Source: Rhopalosiphum padi
Lineage: Eukaryota; Arthropoda; Insecta; Hemiptera; Aphididae
Assembly (NCBI RefSeq): GCF_020882245.1
Contig: NC_083600.1
Location: forward strand, 18,476,001 to 18,540,000
Reading direction: 5' to 3'
DNA length: 64,000 nucleotides
Within the stretch, counting starts at the first letter, position 1. The number at the start of each line of letters is the position of its first letter. Positions 1 to 14,838 of this stretch are shown here, piece by piece. Below the pieces are notes generated by a model. That model was not told the DNA's origin. It did not search any database and worked only from the letters and a program-made list of their open reading frames with translations. Made by a program: the position numbers and the translations under genes.

Positions 1-3000
1 CAAGTTTAATATTGGGTAATATGAACATTTTTGATCACTTCTAAAGGACAGCCTTAAAAAAATAAAAATATATTTTATAACAAATAAACAGATATGTTTC
101 ATGTGAATCACAAATAAATATATTACACGTAATTTCATCAATCTATTTTCACAAAATTTTTAAGTGAATATTCATAAACCATATGATAAATGGTTTTTAA
201 TGATAAAACAAATTTTTCGATTTTTTAAATCATTGAAATATACCGTAATATAGAAGCTATTATATGTATACCTATCTATTTTTTTTATTTTTTACTCGCG
301 TAACGTATGAGGTAACATTTGGTCTATGTTGTTTTCTTTGGTGAACGTTTTGGCAAAATGTTATGAAAATGAATGAAATGAAAACATTAAATTTATAATA
401 ATTCCACAACATATTAATTATAAAAATATCAGTATGACTCATTGTAGTCGTTATACATTATCAATAAGCAATAGCCACTAAAAATAATAAAATTCAGTTT
501 TGATCACTAATTAATATATATAAGCGTTTAAATTACTTGTAATTAAGTTTTAGTATTAAAAATGAGCTTAACTTTTGTCTTATTGTTTTTAAAATTAAAA
601 ATAAAGTAAATAGTTTATTATTGTATTTGAAATACGCTAGTGAAATATTTCAACTATAATCCATATCATCAATATAAGTTATGTGCATTTGTACATTCTA
701 AAATAATTGGACATAATAATAATTGGATTATAATTACATTCACTTCACTCATACTATTTTTCAATTTTTTATTTTAAATGAATGAATTAAAGTAACTATG
801 TACAGTTATGTAAAGTAATACAATTATATTATGTTATAAGTTCACTTAGTACAAATATAAGGTAAATTATATTATGCAACGAGTATAATTTAATATTTTA
901 ATATAATAAACCTAATAAGTACATAATAATATGTCCGTGCGTGTCACTAATTTCAAATCGCTGTAGGCTGTTATCAAATAAAAATACTAAAATTAATTAT
1001 TTTGCATAGTTACAATATAGTTGTTATGGCTTATTTCGTCTATCAGTCGTAATGGTATTATTTATGCGTTCAACCCGTGGGATTGTATTCATAAAATGTT
1101 TTTACTAATTTATTTTTGTTATAATATTACTAAATAATATGTTGCCTTAGATAACAGATGAACCAACTACCAAGTGACTAAACCGTCTGTTATACTATAA
1201 GTAATAAATAACTATATTATAAATTAGAATACTTATACCTCCTCAAGGATTTATTGTTATTAAAATATGTTCAACTAATTAATTTAACTTTTATCATCGA
1301 TTAAACCACTCTACGAGGTGGTGAAAGAACCTATTTTTTATATTTTTATTTAATATAATATATAACTACGTATTTAAGTTTAAAAAAAATATATACTACA
1401 TCAAGATCATAAATCTGCCAACTTTTGATAATCTTTCACTAATAAATTATAGTATTTTTTAAGTAACTACCTGCAAATAATTACTTTTAGCACGAGCTAT
1501 ATATTAGTCCCAGCTATATGTGCAACAATATCATAACTTCAATGGTAATGATGCAAATTTTAAATCTTGTAGAATGATTTCGAGGTTTGCGACGACAACT
1601 CACGGTCGTCTAGGTCTAACATAATAAACCGATTTTATATACGGTTATTAAAATAAATACTCTATAAGAAAGAAAAAAATCATCTCTGGAATCACTTAAA
1701 TAACTAAGTATTGTAATTTACAAAAACAAAAAAAAAGAAATTCAATTTGAATTTAAATTTTTTCATTAGATTTCATAATTCTTAATAAAATTAACGTACA
1801 TATTTTTATGGAATATTAAAAGTTCAAACTAGTAATATGTGGACCTACTTAACCTTAGTGCTCCATTTTGATTTGAAATTAAATAAAACAAGCAGCAGAC
1901 CTAACCTATCCTATAGTGACTGTATGTAAGTAAATTGTAGTATAACCATGAATGGCAAAGTTTATTTACAGTGTTAAGTGTATACTTATAGTAGAAAATA
2001 TAATCATAACGTTCAATATGTGCGAACTTGAAATAAATTAAATGAAAACATGAAAGAATATATTTCATTCATTCCGTGATGTACAAATGTGGAAACAAAA
2101 TTAGTTCGGTATACTTGTGTAATGATTGTGTACGCAAAAAGGTATTCTGAAACACACACAAAAAAAAAATCTCCGTTCCTTATAAGAAAATTCCGTTTTT
2201 TATAGGTTACTTACACCGAAATACTGAATTATTCATAATATGATGAAAATATGAATTAAATTTAAAATAACAACCCTAACTACCGCGTGTACTAACTTAG
2301 ATTCAAACCCGTCCTTTTGTTTGGTTTGTTAACAATTTGCACGTTACCTACTAAATTAAATAACCACATGAAAGAGTTGACCCGAGAATATCAGGAATAA
2401 TATTAAGTTTCTACGTCGTTCATCACTCTTTATTCGTATAATATGTAATTATATATATATATACATTAAGGTACACAGTAGCCTAATTTCAGCGTTTAAC
2501 AATTCGTTATTATTTTTATTGTCCTCGTCCCGAAGGATTTCACACGCACGAGATAGCGATAAAAGAAAATACATAAAAAGTGTTTTAACTTAATTGTTAT
2601 TTTTACAAAATAACTGTTTATATACAAGATCACCGAAACGTGTGAAATGTGTGTACTATACTGAATTTAAAGGTATCTATTCTGTCAAACGAATAGAAAA
2701 AAGTCTAAAAATCTCGAATTTATAGATTAAGTTTGTTTTGGTTGTTAGCTTCGTGGTATTACTTCATGACTTTGTATATATTATCACCTAGTTTATTTAG
2801 ACGTTTTACCAAGTTTATTTACATTCTAGAGTAGAAAAATTTTAATGACGATTTTTATACAAATACATTTCTTAAAAATAATTCGATGATTCAAAACAAC
2901 CCTTCCACCAAATTTATGGCGACTGGTGGTCACCAAACTGATAGGATCTGCAGGTCACCACATTTCGGATTATTATCTTAAACACGGGTACCTAATATTA

Positions 3001-6000
3001 TGTTAAAATTGCTCACTTAAAACAATATATTTTACGAATTCATTATATTTTCAACATAATATAAAAAAATCATTTTTTAAGCAAATAATAAATATAACTC
3101 TATATATTATACTACTATAATATTTTACTGTACGAAGCGCGAACTTTCACGTGTCTATCAGACGATGATGTGCCTATAAAGTGAAAAACAAGGCATCTTG
3201 CGATAAACCGGCTCTATGGGCCATGAAGTCAGACAAACAACTATTTTTAATTTCTAGTATTTCATTGAATAACAATAATAAAATTATTTTCTTTGAGAAT
3301 AAGCTTAGAATTAAACGTGATATATATCATGGAATATATTTGTTTTGTCTGTATATATGAACGGGATCCATGATGTTACATTATAATTTATATTATATAC
3401 GTAGTACAACATAAAATCAACTGAACATTCATCTAAGTTTTTTGTATAATATTTTAGTTATATATTAATCATTGAGAATGTTATTTATTCTCGAACGTGT
3501 TACATTTGGCGCAAGTTTAACCAAAAGTTGGCCGCAATACGTTTCCATAGAAAAAAAATGATTTTTGTACGATTTTTATGTAATCATTTCGAATTATAGA
3601 TTCTATTGGTAGACACTAGTGCACTACCTGTATTATGATCTTGATTGGAGAATAATAAGTTATAAGTATATAGGTGTTTATATTATTATTTATAATTTAA
3701 AAACAATAAGATATTTATTATATTGTATGTATAAAATGCGTATTTTAATTTTCAATAACACAATAGTTCAATCAAAAATACCTAAGTTTATTGTTTGAAC
3801 ATAATTATATTGGTAATATTGTTGTTTATACTTATATTTACTACATTTAATTGGATAGTAAAATAAATAAATTATTGTTTGATACATTTCAATGTATCTA
3901 TTATATAGAATAATATTATTCTATTTGAAATTTAAGAATATAAACTGTATATAATATAGTATACGCTATAATATGCTTAATAATAACATTTTTAACAACA
4001 TTTTTTTGAATAAAATATATGTTTATTACGTTTTAGTTATCCATTAAATTTTAAATATTTATCATAAAAAATATCTATTAAAGTTATACATTATTATTTA
4101 ATATTTTAATACTTATTTACTTGTGGAAATTAAAACTTGATGGTTATAAAAAATTGTATTGTATAGTAATAAAAAAAATATGGTAGATCACGATTATCTA
4201 ATACCAAAGTAAGTAGGTAACATTTGTTTTATATATTAGCCATGATATTATAGGTATGGAGACTAATTTTTTCAATCATATATTTATAAATACGGTGATT
4301 TGTAAAATGGTCATCCTTTTTTTGATATTAATAGGGACACAAACTTTTGTTTTTCAAATGATAGCCCCACTTACATATCATTTAGTGGATATTTTTTTTA
4401 ACAGATCTAAATCAAAATTCAAATAAATGTTATTTGATTTATTTAACTTTGTGTACTGAGAATAACAGTTTCACGATAATGATATTGAATATACTTGAAT
4501 TATGATAATCTGAACATTTCAGCAATTAATATTTTTAAAAATAATTCAATTTATAATATTTTATTTTTAGAATAATTAATTAATTATAAATTAACTGATG
4601 ATAAACGTTAGATCCAGTATTACATCTTTTTTATACTTTTGTAACTTTTGTAAAAGATTTTTAAAGACATTAATCTTTAGTGTACAGATTTACTAACTAT
4701 AAAACTACTCATTAAAATGTTGAATTAAATATGTACATCAAAGTTTTTAAAATGTTCTTCCTTTTAAATATTTAACAGTAGAAAAAATTAATTTTTCATT
4801 TTAAAAAAATAAGTGTTTGTCATCACAAGGTCATTCTTTAGTAATACAAAAAATCTCAAGAATTATTAATTCCTGCAACTTTTTATAAATGTTTTTATAA
4901 GTTTATCGTATGTATAATAGTTTAACTCCATAAAATCTACAAAAATGAGTATTTTAAATGTTTAATAAATATAATATAAATATATCTATAATAGTTATAT
5001 CTGTTATTATAATTATGATAAAATCTTAGAATTTAAAGCTGTTTTCTTATTTTATTTTTTATGTAAGTAAGTTCAATTGCAATTGTTTTAAAAGTTTTCA
5101 CAGCATTTTTTTATTTTTTTTTTTATCGAGTTTTCTGTATAATAAACAATAATAATTTTATATTAGGTACATGCATACGCTTTATATATCTAACTATAGA
5201 GTTATTTAATTTTTCTATCGTTACAACGACTACTTACATAAAAACCACTTTCGCTTTAACCTATTATCTTATTAGTTATTACTTTATTAGATACTCTGGA
5301 TGCATCAACAAATTGGATGATATTAATATATCCGTAACTTACTAAATTTTTTATAATTTATGTAGTGGGTAATTTTATACAGAAAAAAACTCTTAATTTT
5401 AAATGAAAACACAAAATCTTGTTTAATCCTAACGCGATAAATTATCTTTCAAACTAATTAAAAAAAAAAATTAAAATAAATTTAAGTTGCACACAAGTAT
5501 ACTTATACATTTTTTTGATGATATTAATTACATACAATAAACTATATTATAATATTGTAATAATTATACACAATACAAAATAATAATTATAGGTAGGTGG
5601 TATGTCTGGTATAGTATTCGACTTCTGAAATATTAAATAAAATAAAATAAATATATTTTTAATTTTAACACCATATAAAATAGATATATAATTATTGTAT
5701 GGTATGTGATAATGTGACAATGTAATAGATTTGACTTTGTGTAGGTACTCATCAAATTATAAACTATGAATAAATAACATTTTTTGAAATATAAATAGAT
5801 TTTTTGTATCGTTGAACAATGCGGCGATATGTATTATACTATAGGAACGGTTAAATATTACCATCAGTAATTAAAATGACCTATTCAGTAGGCAGCTATT
5901 TTTCCTTCGGCTTAAACGACTGAAGGTAATAACAAGTTATCAAGCCATAATTTTATTATCAACCAATTAATTACTATTTGTGTTCTTGTGCTAATTTTCA

Positions 6001-8854
6001 AGCGTATGAAGTAACTTATATAATATTATGTAAATCCATTTTGTAAAATCACACACGATGTGCACTATTGCAAAGGGTTTTATTGGATAAAATAGAAATG
6101 TACCAAGTATATATCTGTCCTATTTAATTTGAAGTAAAACTATTGAGTGTTTGGTAGCAATATGGTTTTGTTGTTTTGATTTATCATCGTGAAGCGTAAA
6201 TTTGGACAACTACCAAGATGCAGAACTGACAAGACGAAAAGTGATGGACTGGAAAGTTATTATTACAGTATAGATTTAAGTTGGTTTGGCATAGCCCCAT
6301 ATTTGAATTACATAAGCCTAGATAGAAAATAAAAAAATACTTCACATAGTGCGTATATGTTAATACCATATATGTGAGGGGAAACTTTTAATCCACCCCA
6401 CGCCATCTAAAAAATATAGTTCAGCGCTACTAGGAAATCATAAGTTATGTGCTCGATGACACGAGAATTTGTCAAAGTAAAAATCAATCAGCTGAAAGTT
6501 TTTAGCATTATTTGTTCAAATCACTTTTTTTTTTATTAAATTGACATGTATTATATGTTATAGATACAAAAGCATTTTATTAACTAACAAAAAAAAGCGT
6601 TATTTTTTTTGTTTTCAAATTTTGTCAACTTTTTTAGCTTTGATTCTTTGAAATATAAAAGAATCTATAAATCATAAAATTAATGTTCTGGGTAGTGAAT
6701 CTTTACCGTATGTATAGCCATACTCTAAGGGCAGCTACTACAAGGAGAAATCCCCAACCTTGGCAGTATGCGATTCACGTATAATAAGTTTACGCGAATA
6801 ACCTTGGCCGTCAAAACAACTGTTCTTCATTACAGACTTAGGTTGTATATTATGCTTATGTATCATTATTATGAAATGAACACAAACAATAACATTAGGA
6901 ATAAAAATTAATAACAACAAATTACGATTTATTGAAAACTAATTTTTAGTTCTAAGACATTTGCCATTGTTTACTTAGTAGTTAGTACTTATATAAACTT
7001 AAATATAAACGAATATTTTAATATAAAAAAAAAAATAGCTTAATTTAATAATTTTAAATTCACGTGAGAAATGAATTGTAATAATATGTTAATGGTTACA
7101 TTCATAAGAACTCATTAATGCATACATGTTGTATTTATATTAATATAATATTGCATCTTAATTAATTATAAATTATAATTAACAATATTATTATTATTAT
7201 TGCGTTTCAATATATATATATATCAATAAGTATTTTAAAGTTACATCGTGTTAGTATATGATTTAGAAAAAAATAATTATAAGTTAAGTTTTAAAGTAAA
7301 TTTAAAATTGAATTTTGATCTTTAAGTTGTATTCAAAAACTCATTGCAGTTACGAATAAGTAGTTTTTCTTATGACATACCTATTTTACAAAAAAATAAA
7401 TGTTCAACTTTTTTTTTCTTTTGAGTATTATTTAACTAATTTAATAATTTGTTGGAATTTTTTTAAAATAAAGTTGAGGAGAATTATTAATAATTTTATA
7501 ATGGTTTGACTAGAACACGATTGATCTTCAGAGCTTTAAATTGAAAACGTAATATATAGGTACTAGGTAGATACTTAAAAATATTTATTATAAAAGAAAA
7601 AAATATATTATCGATTGAAAGTTCTTTTTTAAAAATAGAAAAAAAGGTCTTTCCCTTTTAGCATGCTCAATAACGTGACTTATTAAATTTTTCGTTGTCA
7701 TCTATTTTATAAAATAATAAATACCTACAATACACAAAAAAATTTAAACGCAATTTAATATTGTTTTTAACATTAAATGTATTATTCATTAGAAGTGTGT
7801 ATATATTTTTATTCTTATTGGTAAATGAAATTTTAAATCCACGATCATAAAACAAAAAGTTATAGTATGATAATAACTGCTAAGAATTTTATTCTGTACG
7901 TAGATAATATTATTGATGTACTTACTTATGTTTAATTTAAATCATTATTTGTGTTTTGAATTGTATTTATTTTTGTAATTTTTTTAAATGTATACATTTA
8001 TACATTTGTACTATTATTTTAAGTTTATTTATTCGTGTAGGTTGATTGTTTATGTATATTTTAAATTTGTTTTGTTTTATGGGATCAATTTTAAACTCCG
8101 CCAAACAAACAGATTGAAAAATATCATAGTCGATATAATTATCAGTACTTTGAAGATCAGGGAAAAGTTATTTATTTCAGGTCTACGTAGTATATATTCA
8201 GTGAAAAAAAATAACATTTTTTTTTTATTCGATAAAACGTTATTTAAAATCTTTAGTTATCTATTAGATAATAAATAATAATTAAAGATGATACAATATA
8301 ATTATACGAATTACGTAAATGAGGAAACCGTTCATCAACAGCACTTCTCTTAGTATAAATAAATGTTGTTGTCTTTTTTTATATAAAAGATCAGCTTATA
8401 AAAAAATATATATTCATTTATCTGATGAGTATAAAATAATATGCTTTTGATTAAATTAATGATTCATTTATAAACTAAGAGATTTTACAAAATTAAAATT
8501 ATTGAGTTTCAAAGGTAACTTTCTAGAAAAGAAGAATAAGTATTGGTACAAAACATTATCCGTTTATCGGTTTGTGACGCATGTAGTTAGTTGTAGAAAG
8601 AGGAATATAAAATAGAGTAATAATTATTGTACATACATGTATGCTGAGAAACCTTAAAACATATCAAAGAGAGTAGGATCCACTTTATCATTCAAAATTA
8701 CATTCAAGAAAGACATGTCATGGAACCCCTACGCACAACCAAATACATCAAACTAAGGAAATTAGCAACCACAGCATAATTATGAGACTCGCAAGGAATT
8801 TGCAACACGTGACTAGAAACCCAAAATATTTATTCCAAATACAACCGTTTACTT
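1..8854. other. AT-rich non-coding DNA, no gene seen
   Basis: Open frames here are short, lack recognisable domains and have the composition of the surrounding DNA. I see only AT microsatellites (for example near 2453 and 7211) and a few less AT-rich patches (about 2880-2960, 3120-3240, 6700-6830) that may be old transposon remains. No exon or tRNA could be supported. Confidence 0.6.
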
Positions 8855-9046
8855 TTATGCAAAGTGGATGTTTTTCAAAATTGTAGTTAATTTTTTGAAA
8901 ATTTGACATCCGTGGTATTTGTCAGGATAATTACCATTGCATAATACATTTTGTAGGCAGATTACGACTTTTAGTACAGATTCGGTGGTTTTTACCACAA
9001 CAGACACATCTTGAATGTTTTTTACAGTATATTCTGATGTAACCAT
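8855..9046 (-). pseudogene. LINE ORF1 (gag-like) zinc-knuckle remnant
   Basis: The minus-strand frame contains CLQNVLCNGNYPDKYHGC followed by QIFKKL. This resembles the last CCHC knuckle and the following segment (HPANYKGC, VYKDLQ) of ORF1 proteins of arthropod Jockey/CR1-type LINEs, with His and other residues changed. No reverse transcriptase was found nearby, so this looks like a decayed fragment. The moderately GC-rich sequence at 8,700-8,840 may belong to the same relic. Confidence 0.5.
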
Positions 9047-10521
9047 TTCGTGAGGTAGTATTTAGTTTAAATAACTAAGTAAAACTTTTAAAAGTGAATT
9101 TATCAGTCGGTCCTATTTCGTTTTTTTATTATTTTTCGAAAAATTCTTAATAATTTGGTATTTTGGTTTCGATGAATATTGGAGGGGGGGTAAGTGACGG
9201 GTCATTTAACCGTGTTAATTCTCATTTTCATATTGTAATTTTATGATTAACTATTAAATATATTAGCAGAAAAAAAATGTATGTGTATAATAATTGGTCT
9301 TAATTTTTTTAAAGAATAAGGATAATCCATCTAAATGACTATGATTTAATTTGGGTGGAACTTTAGTCAAATAAATCAATTATATCTAAATGATTAGTAG
9401 AGCTAGTATTTCTTATTAGATTATTATACAGTGTGTTGATTTATAATATGAATCGCTGGTAATAATGGCTTTTGTTTTGAGCTTTATTTTCATTTATGAC
9501 TTATGTTCATAATAAATATCAATAGTTATATTCGTACGTGTATTTTCATTAATTTAAAAAAATCGTTTTCAAAATCCCTACGTACTGCCAACCACTGTAA
9601 GAAAATGACATAGCTTAAAGTTGAAAAAAGTTTAAGTCCAATAATAATTGAAAGCGATGTTTATTGAAATATCATTAAAAATATTATAATTGTTTATTAA
9701 ATTGATTGAAATTATTTCATGTCTCAAATAATTATAATTGAATTCAATATTTTCTAGATTCGAAAAATATGATTTAACCTGCATTTTTTTAAGTTCAAAT
9801 AATTATTAAATTAAAAATTATTTGATTAATATAATACCTACTATACTACTAAGTACTAACCTTTCCTCCATCCTTCGGTAAGAATCCCTGATAGTCAAAC
9901 AATGTATGTTGTGTTACCACTGTTTATACGCACGTGCGATGATTACATTCCTTTCTGTCACTTGGATGATGTACTAACGTCCCACGCTTCATAAATCCTT
10001 TAAACCACAAATTATTATATGCAGCTGCGTTTTTCTGATTGAATTTACTGCGTAGTAGCCTGCACCTAACTAGTTACATTATCCCTATGTGAAATGCAAT
10101 TTTTTATATACAAAAGTTAAAAAATATATGTCATGTCTATATTGTTATCGATGGCTTATATAAATACATAACGAACAGATTATTAATAACCCTCAAACAT
10201 ATAACAGCGAAAGCTGGACATACCATATCCACCCCTTTAGTTATACCTTATACATATATATTATATTATACCTTATCCTTTCCCTATTATATATTGGAAT
10301 GTGTAATTCTTATTTATTCTTATTTACCTTGAAGAATCAATCACAAATAGTACATAGTTGTAATTAGTACTTAATGTACCTATAGATATAAGCAAATATA
10401 CAAATAGGTAATCAAATTCGTATTTTATATTAGGGATTTCTGAACTTGAATTACATTAAGTCTATAATACAATATTTAAATTGGAAGTAATCTACGGTAC
10501 TGAAATAATAAATGGCATAAG
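9047..10521. other. AT-rich non-coding DNA, nothing specific seen
   Basis: No supported gene or repeat boundary. A less AT-rich stretch at about 9,860-10,060 has no coding frame of note. GGCATAAG at 10,514-10,521 is the flank of the next element. Confidence 0.5.
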
Positions 10522-11034
10522 TAGGGAACGGATTTAAATGCTCTAAAAACACAAGAGAAATACGATTAAATGCACTCATAACAGAATTTTTTTTTAAAAA
10601 TGCACTAGAAAAGGCTCTCAAAATTATTTTTAATATTGAAAAACTTTGTTTAATTATATATATTTTTATTCTTAGGTATTAGATATTCGTATCGTTTTCA
10701 ACATCTTCTAGTTATCCTCCTATCTTCTTTTTACTCTGAAAATTATTTCAAAAAATAACTATACAATTTAGTTAGTTACATTCGTTATATTTTTACCTTG
10801 TGTTTCATAATAGCAATGAATAATCATGTACTACTTAATTTAAATATAATTTTATCAATTCCTATACATATACAATATATGATTTAAAAACATAAAAAAT
10901 GCACTAAAAATGTTTTAAAATATGCAAAATAAAAGTTACATTTTTAATTCCTTGATGTATTAGATGAACATTGTACTTGGAAAGCTATGTTTTTGGACAT
11001 TCAGAAAAAAATCAAATTTGCATTTTAATCCCTA
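10522..11034 (-). mobile_element. hAT-like MITE, copy 1
   Basis: Left end TAGGGAACGGATTTAAATGC and right end GCATTTTAATCCCTA form imperfect inverted termini. The right 150 bases, read in reverse, match the left part of the element at 54,347-54,835 (shared words CTGAATGTCC, CATCAAGGAATTAAAAA, TTTTTAGTGCA), so the two belong to one family in opposite orientation. Flanks GGCATAAG and GCCATGAC agree at five of eight positions, a weak duplication. No transposase is present. The TAGGG ends and 8-bp duplication of the sister copy suggest a hAT origin. Confidence 0.7.
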
Positions 11035-13981
11035 GCCATGACTCATGAGTAATAATGTAATTTTGTTTGTTAAAATATTAATATACTATTACTATTTTAG
11101 GTTACTATTATTATACTTATTTATAGATTATTTTTTTTATTATTTGAATTTGTAGGAAATTTAAGTAAATCAGTTGTAAGACACTGGTAAATTGTTTTGA
11201 ATAACATAGCATATAATAATTTTAAGTAATTTATATCCTAAATATATCCACACCATATTACAGAACGTCGGTAATGATTTACCTGTAATTAACGTTTTTA
11301 TTGACAAAATTAGTGGAACTATTTTTAAAAATATAGAGCGACCTACTCGTCTTCTCCACTTGGAGCCGGTTTTGCGTATAGGCACAATAATTTAACATTT
11401 AATTTATAAATATTTTTGTGTTATTTTTGAGGAATTGATAAGCATTTTAAGTTTTTAATATTTTTTTGATTTACATTGATTAAAATAACATTTTTCTTTT
11501 CTAAGTCAAATTTTTTACTTGGTTTAAAAATGTAATACTAGATTTCTAATTAGTTATTCTAGGAGCAATTAAAAATTATCAAAAGTATAAATAATATAGT
11601 AACAATTTTTTTTATAAAAGTTTGAAATTTTCAATTTTATCAAAATTTAAAATATTTATGTAAATCAAAAAAATATTAATCGTATAAGTTCAATATACAA
11701 TCAACCAAGCACGTAGACAAGTTTTAGTTTCTAGAAAAATTTATATTAGCGCAGCAAACAACCATTTATGGCTTATTGACGCAAAAAATAATACCAATAC
11801 TCGAGAGACGTTCATTTACTGTTACTCTTAGGAAATAAGTTCTATATGTCTATAATTTATATTAAATAAGTTGGTTTTAACAATTTATATGTGCATCAGG
11901 GATACAATAAAAGTATTAATCTGCAGTTTTCAGTTAATTTGAGTTTATTTTCCAATATGATGATAAATACTGTAGACTTACTAGATTTACTTATCGTACA
12001 CTTATATAGTTATATATGACATTAACGTTTTTCGATGATTCTAAAACAATACTATACTAGTATACTACGTATATTTAAATATTTTACATTTTGGGAGGAA
12101 TTTCGTTTTTAAATTTTTGTTTAATGACTTCTATAAGAATCTTAACACACTAATAAAAAAAGAGATTTTAATTACTTTATAGTTTATAAGTAGGCATTTT
12201 ACGAGTAGTTGAATTATTTAATTTTTACAAAAATATATGCTTATTATGGCTCATCCACTCTTAACACCTAATTTTTTAAAGATATATATATATATAATAT
12301 AATATAAATGTACAATACAATTTATTTTTTCATCTATATGCATAAAAGTTGCTTATATATATGTAGAATATATTGAATATAAGAAGTATAATCTGTTTTC
12401 TTTGTCGATAAAATGTACAAAGAAATCAAAATCATTTTCAAAGATAGCTGTTTAATAAATGCACATTATACTCATTCAGAAGAAAACTTGAATATTCATG
12501 GTTTATAAATGATAATAAGTAATAATAATAAAATCCATTATAATAGTTATTATATAGGCGTATCACGTATATATGACTATACCACAGAACAATCAAAATG
12601 AACAATAAATAACTATGTAGTCGAAGTAAAATAATAATAAACATCCAAGAATTCACAAAAAATAAAGCTTTAAATGTGATTAATCTAGATTTAAATGATG
12701 CGTTAAGAAATATTGATAGGTACTTATTTCTTTATGAAAAACAGAAAATTACATTTAATTCACAAATTGTTAAAATTCAAAATAAAATAAAAGTATTTTG
12801 TACAAAAGTTCAATATATTAATTAATTTAATGATCTTTAGCAGCAGCCAATATAATTTTCTTAGATTTATTTTAACGTCATATTTGAATTATTGGAGTTA
12901 TTGGATTGTTTGTAAAATAAAATAATGTACCTGAAGGTTCAAAAATAATTTATGATTTATCAATTGATACCCGATATTTTATTTGTCCTTTAATTTAATG
13001 ACTTAATTACAAATATAAATTATTAAAAATTTTAATTTTAAATAGTGTTAAATTATGTAAGCGATGAAAGCTCGACCAATCAGTAGCCAAAGTGCTAAGT
13101 AGATTATAACATGTTTTTCAAGGTGAGAGTATTCGCGATTTATTTTCGCTAGTTTTGACCTCAAGAGACGATATTTATTTTGTGAATATTGGGTAGTAAA
13201 AAGAAAAAAACTTTGATTCCAACAGATGGATCAATATCAAATTATTGGCTTAAAATCAAAACTCGTTAATTGACCGAATAAAACTGTTAATAGTCATATT
13301 GATGTAATTTATGTGCCAAGGTCATTGAACCGGTTTAAAAATAACTATAGAAATAGTACCTACGTCTTATTTAATCTCACACCAAAAAACTTACTTTGAA
13401 GTTATTTTTATTTTTTTAGTTATATTAGTATGGTCTAAGTGATTTTTATCACATCTAAAAATGATGCAAATAAATAGTTTTGGTTATTTATTTTTATAAC
13501 ATTTGAATTATTACGTGATATACTATAATTGTGCAGCTTTATATTAAACCAATTATATAATATACTTTATACAATTAATAAAACATTGCATTTTTAAAAT
13601 TATTCCCTGTTGATTCATTCTAATGGGATTTTGAATCATTGTTTACAGTTATATTTACTTATCATCTGATATCATTGAAAAATTCAATTTGATTTGAATT
13701 TCTATTTGATTACATTTTAAATAATAGACTATTTATCTATTTAACTTTAAGAATACCCGTTCAGAGCTTATTAAAAATTTATAGTAGGTAGGTACTAAAT
13801 TTTTCATAATTTTAATTAAATTCTAAAATCTAATGTTTAGTAAAATAGTTACTTACAGTACGTTCTTAATTGAAATAAACATAATCTAAATTATTTCATT
13901 CTGTAATAACATATTTATTAACACTGTTGTATAATATATAGCATAGTGCATATCCATCTCGGCTTCACCCAAGATTTAAAT
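11035..13981. other. AT-rich non-coding DNA, nothing specific seen
   Basis: Only short chance frames and AT microsatellites (for example near 12,280). No splice-supported exon or structured RNA was recognised. Confidence 0.5.
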
Positions 13982-14838
13982 TAATAATAACCAATTATTT
14001 ATTAACTTTATCGGACTAAATTTATGCCTATGTTATTCTCTGTGATGTCTTCTTTAATTCAAAAAAAACTGCACGACAATTGAATAAACAGTTTCGGAGT
14101 TTATCCCGAACATACAAACAAACGCTAATATTCTATATATTAGTATAGATTAATTAAATAACTAATTCCATACTAACATTTTAGTATAAGCGAAACATCA
14201 TACAATGCCAGCCCAAGATATTATGGCGCCCTTAAAAATAAAGCTTAAATATATAACAATTTATTATTATAAAGAAATGTAATTATTACACACCGTTATT
14301 ATTTTTTTACGAAAACTTCATAAGTTTTTACAATTTTTTGAGCACATACACATGTGCTTCCGACGCCCCTATTCTGGAGGCGCCTCCGCCGACTGCCCAG
14401 TTCACCCGTGCCTTGGGCCGCCGCTGACATTATGTACCAACGAACTTGTCTCTTCGAGTGATAAATGCTAACTAAACAGACACGCTAGTATAATATATAA
14501 CAATATTAGTACCTAATATATAAACCTATGATAACAAAATTGTTGAAATAACATGGTACGGAAAGTATTTTACTTCTTGGAACAATTATTCATATCTACT
14601 CGCCGATAAAACACACACAAAAGAAAAAAGGTCAGGTTACAGGTAGCTGGAAACCCGCCGGCCGCCGTAATAATATATTATATTTAGATATACAATTTTT
14701 ACGTTTATTTTAATTAATAATAAGTAATAACTAATTATTTATTAATTTTATCGGACTACATTTATGTCTATGTCATTCTCTGTGATGTCCTCTTTAATTT
14801 AAAAAAAGCTGCACGACCATTAAATAATTAGTTTCGGA
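13982..14838. repeat. block bounded by ~120-bp direct repeats
   Basis: Sequences 13,982-14,099 and 14,715-14,838 are close direct copies, sharing TTTATCGGACTA, CATTCTCTGTGATGTC-like and GCACGAC words and ending GTTTCGGA. Between them lies about 600 bases, including a GC-rich patch (14,345-14,430). The arrangement could be a pair of terminal repeats of a small element or a local duplication later invaded by another element. No coding sequence was found inside. Confidence 0.5.
14207..14430. mobile_element. possible hAT-like MITE inside the repeat block
   Basis: The left side reads CAGCCCAAG and the right side, in reverse, CAGCGGCGGCCCAAGG, so the ends are roughly inverted. Flanking words (ACAATG on the left, ACATTATG on the right) are similar but not a clean duplication. 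The right half is markedly GC-rich. Confidence 0.35.

Noticed and set aside
7988..8278. 96-codon plus-strand frame
   Set aside because: Composition typical of AT-rich non-coding DNA; no motif seen.
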